Source: JBBIKU01 sp037445245 (lineage in GTDB: Bacteria; Chloroflexota; Anaerolineae; Anaerolineales; Anaerolineaceae). From it: a stretch of 7,631 bases of DNA. This document shows, piece by piece, positions 1 to 6,723 of this stretch. Positions within the stretch are counted from its first letter, which is position 1. Every line of letters begins with the position of its first letter. A program made the translations under genes and the position numbers. The notes under the pieces were generated by a model, which was not told the origin of the DNA, made no database searches, and saw only the letters and a list, made by a program, of their open reading frames with translations. The DNA lies in NCBI GenBank assembly GCA_037445245.1, contig JBBIKU010000112.1:1-7631 (forward strand). Direction: 5' to 3'.

Positions 1-616
1 AGTAACCCAGCACGGCGCTGACCATCACGGTGATCACCGCCAGCACCGACAGGCGCAGCGACACCGAGCGGCGGAACTCGATCCACGCCGGCGCCACAGC
101 CGGGATCAACCAGACGCTGAAGGAAACGAACAGCGTCAGCAGCAGCAGCGGCAGGTTGAATTCATCGGGGAAATCCAGGCGGTTGAACATCATGGCGGTG
201 GCGCTGAAATAGTGCCAATAGGCGGCGCCGAAGATCACCCCGGCGATGGCGTAGACGTTCCAGCGTTTTTTCATGTGCGGCTCCTTTTCGATCAGGGAGA
301 GGGTTTCTCTCCAGGTTGACGCCTGCTCCGGGTGCGAAGCGGGCTTGCCAACAGTATCGGTAATTGCCGCCAGGGCGTCAACTGTGGATTTCCACGGTAG
401 GGCGACGAAGCCGCCGCCTGCGGGATCCCGCAGCTTCAATATCAGCTCGACGCGGGACGAGACGCCCAGCTTGACGTAGACGTTGGTGAGGTGGAACTCG
501 ACCGTGCGCTCACGCACGCCCAGCGCCAGGGCGATCTGCTGGTTGCTCTTGCCCTGCAAGACCAGGCAGACGACCTCTTGTTCGCGTTGGCTGAGGGGGT
601 GGGTGGTTGGGAGCAT
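1..616 (-). CDS. LuxR-type HTH regulator fused to a membrane domain (partial, C-terminus missing)
   Basis: An uninterrupted frame of 205 codons runs from ATG 616 off the left edge. Residues about 8-60 form a GerE/LuxR helix-turn-helix: LSQREQEVVCLVLQGKSN, then QQIALALGVRERTVEFHL, then NVYVKLGVSSRVELILKL. A linker of about 50 residues follows, including STVD and WRETLSLIEKE. The rest is hydrophobic, with candidate membrane helices near VYAIAGVIFGAAYW, LPLLLLTLFVSFSVWLIPAV and LSVLAVITVMVSAVLGY. The HTH is at the N-terminus, the reverse of classical LuxR proteins, and no receiver domain is present. I recall similar HTH-linker-membrane proteins from Anaerolineales. The inferred role is a membrane-tethered transcription regulator; signal and targets are unknown. 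ATG 616 is the first start after an in-frame stop. It has no Shine-Dalgarno but lies 9 nt from a consensus promoter. A second in-frame ATG at 274 has a good Shine-Dalgarno and could give a membrane-only product. Confidence 0.8.
   Translation of the reverse strand, partial: MLPTTHPLSQREQEVVCLVLQGKSNQQIALALGVRERTVEFHLTNVYVKLGVSSRVELILKLRDPAGGGFVALPWKSTVDALAAITDTVGKPASHPEQASTWRETLSLIEKEPHMKKRWNVYAIAGVIFGAAYWHYFSATAMMFNRLDFPDEFNLPLLLLTLFVSFSVWLIPAVAPAWIEFRRSVSLRLSVLAVITVMVSAVLGY
281..287 (-). promoter_or_regulatory. Internal Shine-Dalgarno-like site before in-frame ATG 274
   Basis: The minus strand reads AAAAGGAG, a 6-nt gap (CCGCAC), then ATG at 274. This ATG is in frame 114 codons into the HTH-membrane gene. 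The site also encodes the conserved-looking IEKE segment, so it may be chance. If used, it would produce the membrane part without the DNA-binding domain. Confidence 0.35.
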
Positions 617-625
617 TTGAAATTT

Positions 626-653
626 ATTATAAATATTAATCTTTGAATGTCAA
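626..653 (-). promoter_or_regulatory. Consensus sigma70-type promoter of the HTH-membrane gene
   Basis: On the minus strand, TTGACA (648-653) and TATAAT (626-631) are both perfect matches and are separated by 16 nt. The -10 ends only 9 nt before ATG 616, so transcription should start within about 3 nt of the start codon. The mRNA would be leaderless, which agrees with the absence of a Shine-Dalgarno. Confidence 0.75.
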
Positions 654-697
654 TAAGTTTTTCCGCATGGTTGATTTTATTGTACCGGACCTCGCCA

Positions 698-725
698 GGG
701 TTGGCTGAGCCTGCGAAGCCAACCC
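698..725. promoter_or_regulatory. Perfect 9-bp inverted repeat upstream of mutS
   Basis: GGGTTGGCT (698-706) and AGCCAACCC (717-725) are perfect inverted copies around a 10-nt centre. No T-run follows on either strand, so it is not an intrinsic terminator. It sits between the two divergent genes and could be an operator or an mRNA hairpin. The function is not known. Confidence 0.4.
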
Positions 726-741
726 CAGCAGCCCCTTCCCC

Positions 742-768
742 TTGCTGAATTGCGCCCGTGACTATAGA
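742..768 (+). promoter_or_regulatory. Possible mutS promoter (weak)
   Basis: TTGCTG (742-747) and TATAGA (763-768) are separated by 15 nt, which is short of the 17-nt optimum. If used, transcription would begin near 775 and translation at ATG 778 without a leader. No Shine-Dalgarno is visible before ATG 769 or 778. The call is tentative. Confidence 0.3.
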
Positions 769-3351
769 ATGAGTGGCATGGACGACGACGCCACTCCCAT
801 CCGCCAGCAGTACCTCGACATCAAACGCCAGTATCCCGACGCCATCCTGTTCTTCCGCCTGGGCGATTTTTACGAGACCTTCGACGGCGACGCCGAGATC
901 ACCTCGCGCGAGCTGGACATCGTGCTGACCTCGCGCAAGGTCGCCAAAGGGGCGCGCGTGCCGATGGCGGGCATTCCCTACCACGCCGTCGAGAATTACC
1001 TGGCGCGCCTGATCGAAAAGGGCTACCACGTGGCGATCTGCGAGCAGGTCGGCGAGCAGCCGCGGCGCGGCTTGTTCCCGCGCCAGGTGGTGCGGGTGGT
1101 CACGCCGGGGACGGTGGTCGAGCCGGGGCTGCTGCCTTCCGATCGCAACAATTACCTGGCGGGGGTGGTGCTGCAGGACGGCAAAGCCGGCATTGCCTAC
1201 ACCGACATCACCACCGGCGAGTTCGCCGCCGCCGAACTGCAAAACGACGACGCCCTGGCGCTACTGCGGGCTGAGCTGATGCGCCTCAAACCGGCGGAGG
1301 TGCTGCATCCAGAAGGGATGGCGCTGCCGGACGATCTACCCGGTCACGCCACGCCGTGGCAGGGCTGGCGCTTCGAGGGTACCCGCTGCCGCGACACCCT
1401 CCTGCAGCATTTTGGGGTGGCGACGCTGGATGGCTTCGGTCTGCGCAGTATGCCGCTGGCGGTGCGCGCCGCCGGGGCGCTGGTGCAATATTTGCAGGAG
1501 ACCCAACCGGCGGTGTTGCCCCTGCTGACCGGGTTGAACAGCTACACGTTGGATGAGTTCATGACCCTGGATGCCGCCACCCGCCGCAACCTGGAACTGA
1601 CCGAAACCATCCGCCAGGGCGAAACGCAGGGATCGCTGCTGAGCGTGCTGGATCACACCGTCACCCCGATGGGGCAGCGGCAGATGCGCCAGTGGGTCGG
1701 TAAACCACTGCAGGATATTGAAGCCATCGAGGCGCGCCAGGCGGGGGTGGCGTATCTGGTGCAGAACGGCATGCTGCGGGCGGAACTGTTCGCCGCTCTC
1801 AAACCGCTCACCGATATCGAGCGACTGACCAATCGTATCGTTTCGGGTCACGCCACGCCGCGCGATCTGATCGCCCTGCGCGCCACCCTGCAGCGCCTGC
1901 CGAAAATTCATGCTCTGTTCGAGGGCAGGGAATCGCCGCTGGCGCCGATCCTGGCGCAACTGCATACCTGCGGTGACGAACTGGCGCTGCTGCAAGTCGC
2001 CATCAGCGAGGACGCGCCCGCCACACTGCAAAACAGCGGGGTGATCCGCACCGGCTATTCTGCTGAGCTGGACCGTGTGCTCGAGTCGTCGCGCCACGCC
2101 CGGGAGTGGATCGCCAACCTGGAGAGCAGCGAGCGTCAGCGCACCGGTATCAAATCGCTCAAGGTGGGCTACAACAAGGTTTTTGGCTACTATATTGAGA
2201 TCACCCGCAGCAATGCCGAGATGGCGCCTCCCGAATACATCCGCAAGCAAACGCTGGTCAACGCTGAACGCTACATCACCCCCGAAATGAAAGAATACGA
2301 GGCGCTGGTGCTGAACGCCGAGGAGCGCATTCGCGAGATCGAGACGCGCCTGTTCCGTCAGGTGTGCGCCCAACTGACGGCGTCGCGCCGGCTGCTGATG
2401 GAAAGCGCCCGCAGCTTGGCAGAACTGGACGTGCGCGCCTCGCTGGCGGAGGCGGCTGCCCTCAACGGGTACGCCTGCCCGACATTGCACGCCGACGGCA
2501 GGCTTGATATCCGCGACGGCAGGCACCCTGTGGTCGAGCGTACCCTGTCGAGCACGCGCTTTGTCCCCAACGATGCCACCTTCGAGCCGGGTGAGATCGT
2601 GCGTATCATCACCGGTCCCAACATGAGCGGCAAGAGCACCTTTTTGCGCCAGGTGGCGTTGATTGTGTTGATGGCGCAGATGGGCAGCTTCGTACCGGCT
2701 TCGGCGGCGGAGATCGGGCTGGTTGACCGCATCTTCACCCGCATCGGCGCCCAGGACGAGATCCACGCCGGGCAGTCGACCTTCATGGTCGAGATGATCG
2801 AGACCGCCAACATCCTCGCCCACGCCAGCGAGCGCAGCCTGCTGATCCTGGACGAGATCGGGCGCGGCACCAGCACCTACGACGGCGTTTCGATTGCCTG
2901 GGCGGTGGTGGAATATCTGCACAACCATCCCAGGCTGCGCGGGCGCACGCTGTTTGCCACCCACTACCACGAACTGACACAGTTGAGCGACCTGCTGCCG
3001 GGCGTGCGCAATTACAACGTAGCCGTGAGCGAAGCGGATGGACAGGTGGTCTTTTTGCACAAAATCGTTCCGGGCGGAGCGGACCGCTCGTATGGCATCC
3101 ACGTGGCGCAACTGGCGGGGCTGCCGCGCCCGGTGATCCAGCGGGCGGCAGAGATCATGCAACTGCTGGAAGCCTCTGCCGGCAAAACTACCCGCCTCGA
3201 CCCCAACGTCCCCCGCCAGGCGGCGCTTTTTCCCGAGACCAGCCCGCTGCTGGAAGAGCTAAAGGGATTGGACATCAACACCCTCTCGCCGATCGAGGCG
3301 CTCAACCGGCTTTACGAGTGGCAGCGTAAGTTCATTCAGGATGAAAACTAA
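769..3351 (+). CDS. mutS: DNA mismatch repair protein MutS
   Basis: MutS binds mispaired or looped bases as a dimer and, on ATP binding, recruits MutL to start repair. The product is about 860 residues, close to the 853 of E. coli. The mismatch-reading loop near residues 29-38 reads RLGDFYETF and holds the Phe and Glu (F-x-E) that contact the mismatch. The connector, lever and clamp regions are full length. The ATPase domain has Walker A GPNMSGKST (616-624), the signature stretch DEIHAGQSTFMVEM, and Walker B LLILDEIGRGTST with Asp-Glu near 695-696. The C-terminal tail ends in the usual hydrophobic-helix pattern LSPIEALNRLYEW. I chose ATG 769; ATG 778 and TTG 742 are in frame and possible, and none has a clear Shine-Dalgarno. 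No mutL is in the window. The gene is transcribed alone, convergent with ppk2. No lesion is seen. Confidence 0.97.
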   Translation: MSGMDDDATPIRQQYLDIKRQYPDAILFFRLGDFYETFDGDAEITSRELDIVLTSRKVAKGARVPMAGIPYHAVENYLARLIEKGYHVAICEQVGEQPRRGLFPRQVVRVVTPGTVVEPGLLPSDRNNYLAGVVLQDGKAGIAYTDITTGEFAAAELQNDDALALLRAELMRLKPAEVLHPEGMALPDDLPGHATPWQGWRFEGTRCRDTLLQHFGVATLDGFGLRSMPLAVRAAGALVQYLQETQPAVLPLLTGLNSYTLDEFMTLDAATRRNLELTETIRQGETQGSLLSVLDHTVTPMGQRQMRQWVGKPLQDIEAIEARQAGVAYLVQNGMLRAELFAALKPLTDIERLTNRIVSGHATPRDLIALRATLQRLPKIHALFEGRESPLAPILAQLHTCGDELALLQVAISEDAPATLQNSGVIRTGYSAELDRVLESSRHAREWIANLESSERQRTGIKSLKVGYNKVFGYYIEITRSNAEMAPPEYIRKQTLVNAERYITPEMKEYEALVLNAEERIREIETRLFRQVCAQLTASRRLLMESARSLAELDVRASLAEAAALNGYACPTLHADGRLDIRDGRHPVVERTLSSTRFVPNDATFEPGEIVRIITGPNMSGKSTFLRQVALIVLMAQMGSFVPASAAEIGLVDRIFTRIGAQDEIHAGQSTFMVEMIETANILAHASERSLLILDEIGRGTSTYDGVSIAWAVVEYLHNHPRLRGRTLFATHYHELTQLSDLLPGVRNYNVAVSEADGQVVFLHKIVPGGADRSYGIHVAQLAGLPRPVIQRAAEIMQLLEASAGKTTRLDPNVPRQAALFPETSPLLEELKGLDINTLSPIEALNRLYEWQRKFIQDEN

Positions 3352-3360
3352 AATTCGCCC

Positions 3361-4176
3361 TCATTCCTGTTCCAGGACGGGGCGATACTGCTCGAGATTC
3401 TCTGCGGGGGGCGGAAAGCGCATGTTCAAGCTTTTGAGTGTGCCGACGATGATTTCGGCAATGAGCAGGTTGCGGTACCACTTGCGGTTGGCGGGGACGA
3501 TGTACCAAGGCGCCCAGTTGGTGCTGGTGCGGTTGAGCATGTCTTGGTAGGCTTGCTGGTAATCGCCCCACAGGGCGCGGTCCTTTAGATCGCCGGGATT
3601 GAATTTCCAGTTCTTATCCGGTTGGTCGAGACGGCTCAATAGCCTTTTCTTCTGCTCGTCGCGGCTGATGTGCAGGAAAAACTTGAGGATGGTGGTGCCC
3701 TCGTCCGCCAGCAGGCGTTCGAACTCGTTAATGTGTTCATAACGACGCTTCCACACTGTTTTGGGCGCCAACTGGTGCACTCGCACCACCAGCACGTCCT
3801 CATAATGAGAGCGGTTGAAGATGACGATCTCGCCGGTGGCGGGCGTCTGGCGGTGCACCCGCCACAGGTAATCGTGCGCCAGTTCGATCGGGGTAGGTAC
3901 CTTGAAGTTTGCCACCCGCACCCCTTGTGGGTTGACGCCCATGAAGACCCGGCGGATGACACCGTCCTTGCCGCCGGTGTCGGTGGCCTGCAAAATGATC
4001 AGCAGTTTGTGTTTGTTCTCGGCGTAGAGCAGTTCCTGCAGGCGGCTCAGTTCCTGGCGCAACGTTGCCAGTTTCTTACGCCCCGCGGCTTTTTTACCGT
4101 CCCAGTCGCCAATGGCGGCGGGGTCGAAATCCTGCAAGCGGATACGTTGGTCCTGTTCGACACGGTATGCTTTCAT
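3361..4176 (-). CDS. ppk2: Polyphosphate kinase 2 family protein, class III-like
   Basis: PPK2 enzymes move phosphate between polyphosphate and nucleotides; class III members can phosphorylate both AMP and ADP. The protein has 271 residues, normal for single-domain PPK2. Walker A is QATDTGGKDG (residues 63-72) and the Walker B region is FNRSHYEDVLVVRVH (about 120-134, Asp127). The arginine-rich lid region and the conserved NWAPWYIVPANRKWYRN stretch are also present. From memory it closely resembles Meiothermus ruber class III PPK2 (for example LLYAE, FLHISRDEQKKRL); class assignment is inference. ATG 4176 is chosen because AAGGGAG (4184-4190, minus strand) lies 7 nt upstream. A GTG at 4209 would add 11 residues but lacks a good ribosome site. 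The protein should be cytoplasmic. It lies tail to tail with mutS, 9 nt apart, with no visible terminator between. Confidence 0.93.
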   Translation of the reverse strand: MKAYRVEQDQRIRLQDFDPAAIGDWDGKKAAGRKKLATLRQELSRLQELLYAENKHKLLIILQATDTGGKDGVIRRVFMGVNPQGVRVANFKVPTPIELAHDYLWRVHRQTPATGEIVIFNRSHYEDVLVVRVHQLAPKTVWKRRYEHINEFERLLADEGTTILKFFLHISRDEQKKRLLSRLDQPDKNWKFNPGDLKDRALWGDYQQAYQDMLNRTSTNWAPWYIVPANRKWYRNLLIAEIIVGTLKSLNMRFPPPAENLEQYRPVLEQE

Positions 4177-4183
4177 GATGGGG

Positions 4184-4190
4184 CTCCCTT
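4184..4190 (-). promoter_or_regulatory. Ribosome binding site deciding the ppk2 start
   Basis: The minus strand reads AAGGGAG followed by 7 nt and ATG 4176. This places the start at MKAYRVEQ rather than at the upstream GTG 4209. Confidence 0.75.
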
Positions 4191-4244
4191 CCGGCTCAAA
4201 GCGGTGCACAATGAGCCTTGCTCGTTCATTGTTGATATAAAAGG

Positions 4245-4250
4245 TATAAT
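4245..4250 (+). promoter_or_regulatory. -10 element for the pterin dehydratase-like gene
   Basis: A perfect TATAAT lies 33 nt before ATG 4284 in the AT-rich gap between the divergent ppk2 and this gene. No good -35 hexamer is seen at 16-18 nt. The leader would be about 27 nt with only a weak GGCGG ribosome site. Confidence 0.5.
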
Positions 4251-4283
4251 TTGGGTAAATACTGGCGTTGATGGCGGTCAGTC

Positions 4284-4676
4284 ATGGAAAAACTCAGCCG
4301 ACGGCAAACCGTTGCGATTCGCAAGGGTGTCCTGCCGATGAGCCGGGGCGAGATTGAGGCGCTGCTGGCGCAGGTCGACGGGTGGCAGCTTATCGAGGAA
4401 GACGGCGTTGCCCGCTTGCGACGGACGTTCGAATTCAAGAATTTCGCCCAAGCAATGGCGTTTAGCAACAGGGTCGGGCAGATCGCCGAAGAAGCCGACC
4501 ACCACCCGGTCATTATAACAGAGTGGGGCAGGGTGACGCTCACCTGGTGGACACATGCCGCCAGAGGGCTGCACATGAATGATTTTATCCTGGCGGCGCG
4601 CTGCGATGAGCACTACACTGAAACCCATTGGAGCGACGCAGGGTACTCAAGCAACGCCATCGAGCAGCCGCAGTAG
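4284..4676 (+). CDS. Pterin-4a-carbinolamine dehydratase-like protein
   Basis: This family dehydrates 4a-hydroxytetrahydropterin, recycling the cofactor of aromatic amino acid hydroxylases; some members have other roles. The 130-residue product carries the family core: GWQL (33-36), RTFEFKNF (47-54), the catalytic stretch EEADHHP (69-75), then WWTHAARGLHMNDF with His91 and Asp100. The N-terminal segment normally has two Cys (pattern C-x2-C before a Gly/Pro-rich turn); here the matching piece reads RRQTVAIRKGVLPMSRGEIE with no Cys. The product is longer than many family members at the C-terminus, and its last 30 nt overlap the end of the opposite-strand reductase gene. ATG 4338 (Met19) is a possible shorter start. 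No aromatic hydroxylase lies nearby, so its partner pathway is unknown. The fold assignment is firm and the exact role is not. Confidence 0.9.
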   Translation: MEKLSRRQTVAIRKGVLPMSRGEIEALLAQVDGWQLIEEDGVARLRRTFEFKNFAQAMAFSNRVGQIAEEADHHPVIITEWGRVTLTWWTHAARGLHMNDFILAARCDEHYTETHWSDAGYSSNAIEQPQ

Positions 4677-5705
4677 TTTTTCGGGCTGGTGGGCGAACGC
4701 GTCCACGGCGAGGCTGCCTTCTGTCATTGCCAGTAGAGTCTGATTGAGGAGTTGGTTGACCGGGGTCGCCACCCCAGCCTTAAGTCCGAAGCGCATGACC
4801 GCTCCGTTGAGGTAATCGACTTCGCTTTTGCCCCTGCCGCTGTGTAGGTCGATGTGAAAGGAAGGCATTTTTGTGCCGCGCCCGCTGCCGATGGTGCGCA
4901 TCAACAATAGGCGACTGAGGGCAGGCGGCAGGTGTTGGACGACGAAACCCAGCAACTGCACCGGAGTGCGCGGCAGGTCGACCAGGGGGATGTGCAGGGA
5001 GCGCATTACCGCCAATGCTTCACGCAACTGGCGTACTTCCATCGTGTACAGCCCGGGGTGGGTGTAGACCTGCGCCGGAGTCATGTCCAGAATGGCAGAG
5101 GAGGCATTTGCCAGCAGGTTGGTGAACATCTTCGACCACTTCATGCCTTCGGCGTGGTCGAACAGGTGGCAATTCAGTCCGGCTTGGTTGAAGGCATTTG
5201 CCAGCATGGGGGAGAGAGCATTGCCAGCCGCAACCCCTGTCCCGCGCCGACGCTGCAGGACGATGTCGCCGGCATCGCGCCTGCCGACAGCGCTGGTAAC
5301 CGTACCGGCGATGACCCGCGTCGCGCCGAGCTGTTCGGCGATCAGGGCTTCGTTCTCGACGCCGTTCTGCAAGCACAGCAATGGAGGCAGGGCGGCGGCG
5401 TAGGGTTTGAGTCTCGCCAGCAGGTCGCGGGTGTCGAAGGATTTGGTAGCCAGTATGGCTGCGTCGAAGGGTCCTCTGGTGAGGGCTTCGTCGATCGTAT
5501 GCACCACCACCGGCTGGCGCACACCCAGTTCCTTGCCCTCCAATTGCAGTCTTAACCCGCGCTGACGCAGGGTGCGGGCGACTTCGGGTTGCTCCAGAAA
5601 GACCACTTGGTGTCCGGCTAAGAGCAGGCTGCCACCAATGTAGCTTCCGATGGCGCCGGCGCCGAAACACAAGAAGCGATGCGGGAGGCGGGCTGCGGTG
5701 ATCAA
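4647..5705 (-). CDS. panE: Ketopantoate reductase-like protein (ApbA/PanE family)
   Basis: 2-dehydropantoate 2-reductase makes pantoate from ketopantoate with NADPH for vitamin B5 and CoA synthesis. The 352-residue product opens with the dinucleotide-binding loop FGAGAIGSYIGG (GxGxxG at 15-20) and has LATKSFDT and LCLQNGVEN (about 111-118). The substrate-site Lys and Asn follow in WSKMFTN (Lys192, Asn196). The C-terminal half has MPSFHIDLHSGRGKSEVDYLNG with the conserved Glu. It is about 50 residues longer than E. coli PanE, mostly around QLLGFVVQHLPPALSRL. The family includes other 2-oxoacid reductases, so the substrate is inferred. The start is taken as TTG 5705: it follows the fmt stop by 13 nt with a weak AGGA 8 nt upstream, and the Rossmann strand begins directly after. 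Extending further upstream would run into fmt in another frame and adds non-homologous Cys/Arg-rich sequence. It is probably co-transcribed with fmt. Confidence 0.87.
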   Translation of the reverse strand: MITAARLPHRFLCFGAGAIGSYIGGSLLLAGHQVVFLEQPEVARTLRQRGLRLQLEGKELGVRQPVVVHTIDEALTRGPFDAAILATKSFDTRDLLARLKPYAAALPPLLCLQNGVENEALIAEQLGATRVIAGTVTSAVGRRDAGDIVLQRRRGTGVAAGNALSPMLANAFNQAGLNCHLFDHAEGMKWSKMFTNLLANASSAILDMTPAQVYTHPGLYTMEVRQLREALAVMRSLHIPLVDLPRTPVQLLGFVVQHLPPALSRLLLMRTIGSGRGTKMPSFHIDLHSGRGKSEVDYLNGAVMRFGLKAGVATPVNQLLNQTLLAMTEGSLAVDAFAHQPEKLLRLLDGVA

Positions 5706-5718
5706 GGCTGGTTTCCTG

Positions 5719-6651
5719 TTATTTGCAGATTGCCGGCGCGCCCCATTTGCGCTCGCCGCGCAGGAAATCGATCCCGGACATGACTTTTTTGCCCGCCGAT
5801 TGCACCTTTTGCAGCACCAGCCAGCCATTGCCGGTGGCGAGGGCGGGCTGATCGTCCAGAATGGCGGTCAAACCCGGGGTAGCGGCGGCACCGCTTTCGA
5901 CGCGACAGCAGTGTAGCTTGAGCGTTGCCCCTTCTTGCCAAATGACAAAAGCGCCCGGGTGGGGATTGAATGCCCGCACCCGGCGTTCCAGTTCGGCAGC
6001 GGGTTGGGTCAAATCCAGTTTGCCGTCCTCCTTTTTGAGCATGGGGGCGTAGGTGGCAAGGCTATCGTCTTGAGGCTGGGGGGTGATCTTGTCTGCCAGA
6101 TAGTCCGGCAGAGTCTCGATGAGCAATTCGGCGCCGATCTGCGCCAGCCTTTGGGAGAGCGTGGCGGCGGTGTCGTGCGGCAGGATCGGCTCCCGGCGCT
6201 GGCTGAGAATGGCGCCGCTGTCGACCCCGCGCTCCATTTTCATGATCGTCACCCCGCTGTGTGCATCGCCGTGCAGTATGGCAGCCTGGATCGGAGCAGC
6301 CCCGCGCCAGCGCGGCAACAGTGAGGCGTGCACGTTGAGGCAACCGTGTGTCGGGAGATCGAGCACGTTCTGGCGCAAGATCTGCCCGAAGGCTGCCACC
6401 ACGATCAAGTCCGGCTGCCAGGATTGCAGTTTTTCGAAAACGCTAGGCTCCTTGAGGCGCGCCGGCTGGATGGTCTCGATGTCCAGTTCGGCTGCCAGCA
6501 GTTTTATCGCCGGGGGGGTAAGTTTTCTGCCGCGCCCGGCGGGACGGTCGGGCTGGGTGACGATGCCTACAACTGGATGGTGCTGTGCCAGCAGGCGCAA
6601 GGTTGGCAGCGAAAAAATCGGCGATCCCATGAAGACAATGCGGGCGGACAT
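5719..6651 (-). CDS. fmt: Methionyl-tRNA formyltransferase
   Basis: Fmt transfers a formyl group from 10-formyl-tetrahydrofolate to Met-tRNA(fMet), making the bacterial initiator tRNA. The product is 310 residues (E. coli 315). It begins RIVFMGSPIFSLPTL and carries the loop TQPDRPAGRGRKLTP. The catalytic triad falls at the same numbers as in E. coli: Asn106 and His108 in NVHASLLPRWRGAAPIQ, and Asp144 in MERGVDSGAIL. The C-terminal OB-like domain ends with SGIDFLRGERKW. ATG 6651 is chosen because an in-frame extension upstream would read through the tRNA-Glu gene on the other strand. There is only a weak AGG before it. A -10-like TAAAAT sits 7 nt upstream, suggesting a leaderless message. No def (deformylase) gene is in the window; the downstream partner is panE-like. 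Confidence 0.96.
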   Translation of the reverse strand: MSARIVFMGSPIFSLPTLRLLAQHHPVVGIVTQPDRPAGRGRKLTPPAIKLLAAELDIETIQPARLKEPSVFEKLQSWQPDLIVVAAFGQILRQNVLDLPTHGCLNVHASLLPRWRGAAPIQAAILHGDAHSGVTIMKMERGVDSGAILSQRREPILPHDTAATLSQRLAQIGAELLIETLPDYLADKITPQPQDDSLATYAPMLKKEDGKLDLTQPAAELERRVRAFNPHPGAFVIWQEGATLKLHCCRVESGAAATPGLTAILDDQPALATGNGWLVLQKVQSAGKKVMSGIDFLRGERKWGAPAICK

Positions 6652-6658
6652 GCCTGCG

Positions 6659-6664
6659 ATTTTA
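6659..6664 (-). promoter_or_regulatory. Putative -10 of the fmt-panE transcript
   Basis: TAAAAT on the minus strand, preceded by TGTGT, lies 7 nt before ATG 6651. A weak -35 candidate TGTCAA is 18 nt upstream. The spacing implies transcription starting at or next to the ATG. It is divergent from, and close to, the tRNA-Glu promoter. Confidence 0.4.
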
Positions 6665-6682
6665 ACACAGTTCCGGTTTTCG

Positions 6683-6711
6683 TTGACAGCCCGCGGTGGG
6701 CGTGATAGAAT
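6683..6711 (+). promoter_or_regulatory. Promoter of tRNA-Glu
   Basis: TTGACA (6683-6688) and TAGAAT (6706-6711) are 17 nt apart, with an extended TGA just before the -10. The tRNA 5' end lies 12 nt downstream of the -10. This is a strong housekeeping-type promoter. Confidence 0.85.
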
Positions 6712-6723
6712 TTGCCTGTTGCT

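Noticed and set aside
442..1242. A 266-codon minus-strand frame across the LuxR HTH, the intergenic gap and the mutS start.
   Set aside because: It crosses two real genes in other frames and a promoter region, and its product is low-complexity and unlike any protein.
1336..3162. A long open frame (608 codons) on the minus strand inside mutS.
   Set aside because: It is fully antisense to a highly conserved gene in GC-rich DNA, has no ribosome site, and its His/Arg/Gln-rich product resembles no family. It is a shadow of mutS codon bias.
3670..4341. A 223-codon plus-strand frame over ppk2 and the divergent promoter.
   Set aside because: It is antisense to the well-supported ppk2 gene, with no start signal.
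5706..5828. N-terminal extension of the PanE-like protein to 5828.
   Set aside because: It overlaps the fmt 3' end in another frame and encodes a Cys/Arg-rich stretch not found before the Rossmann fold in this family.
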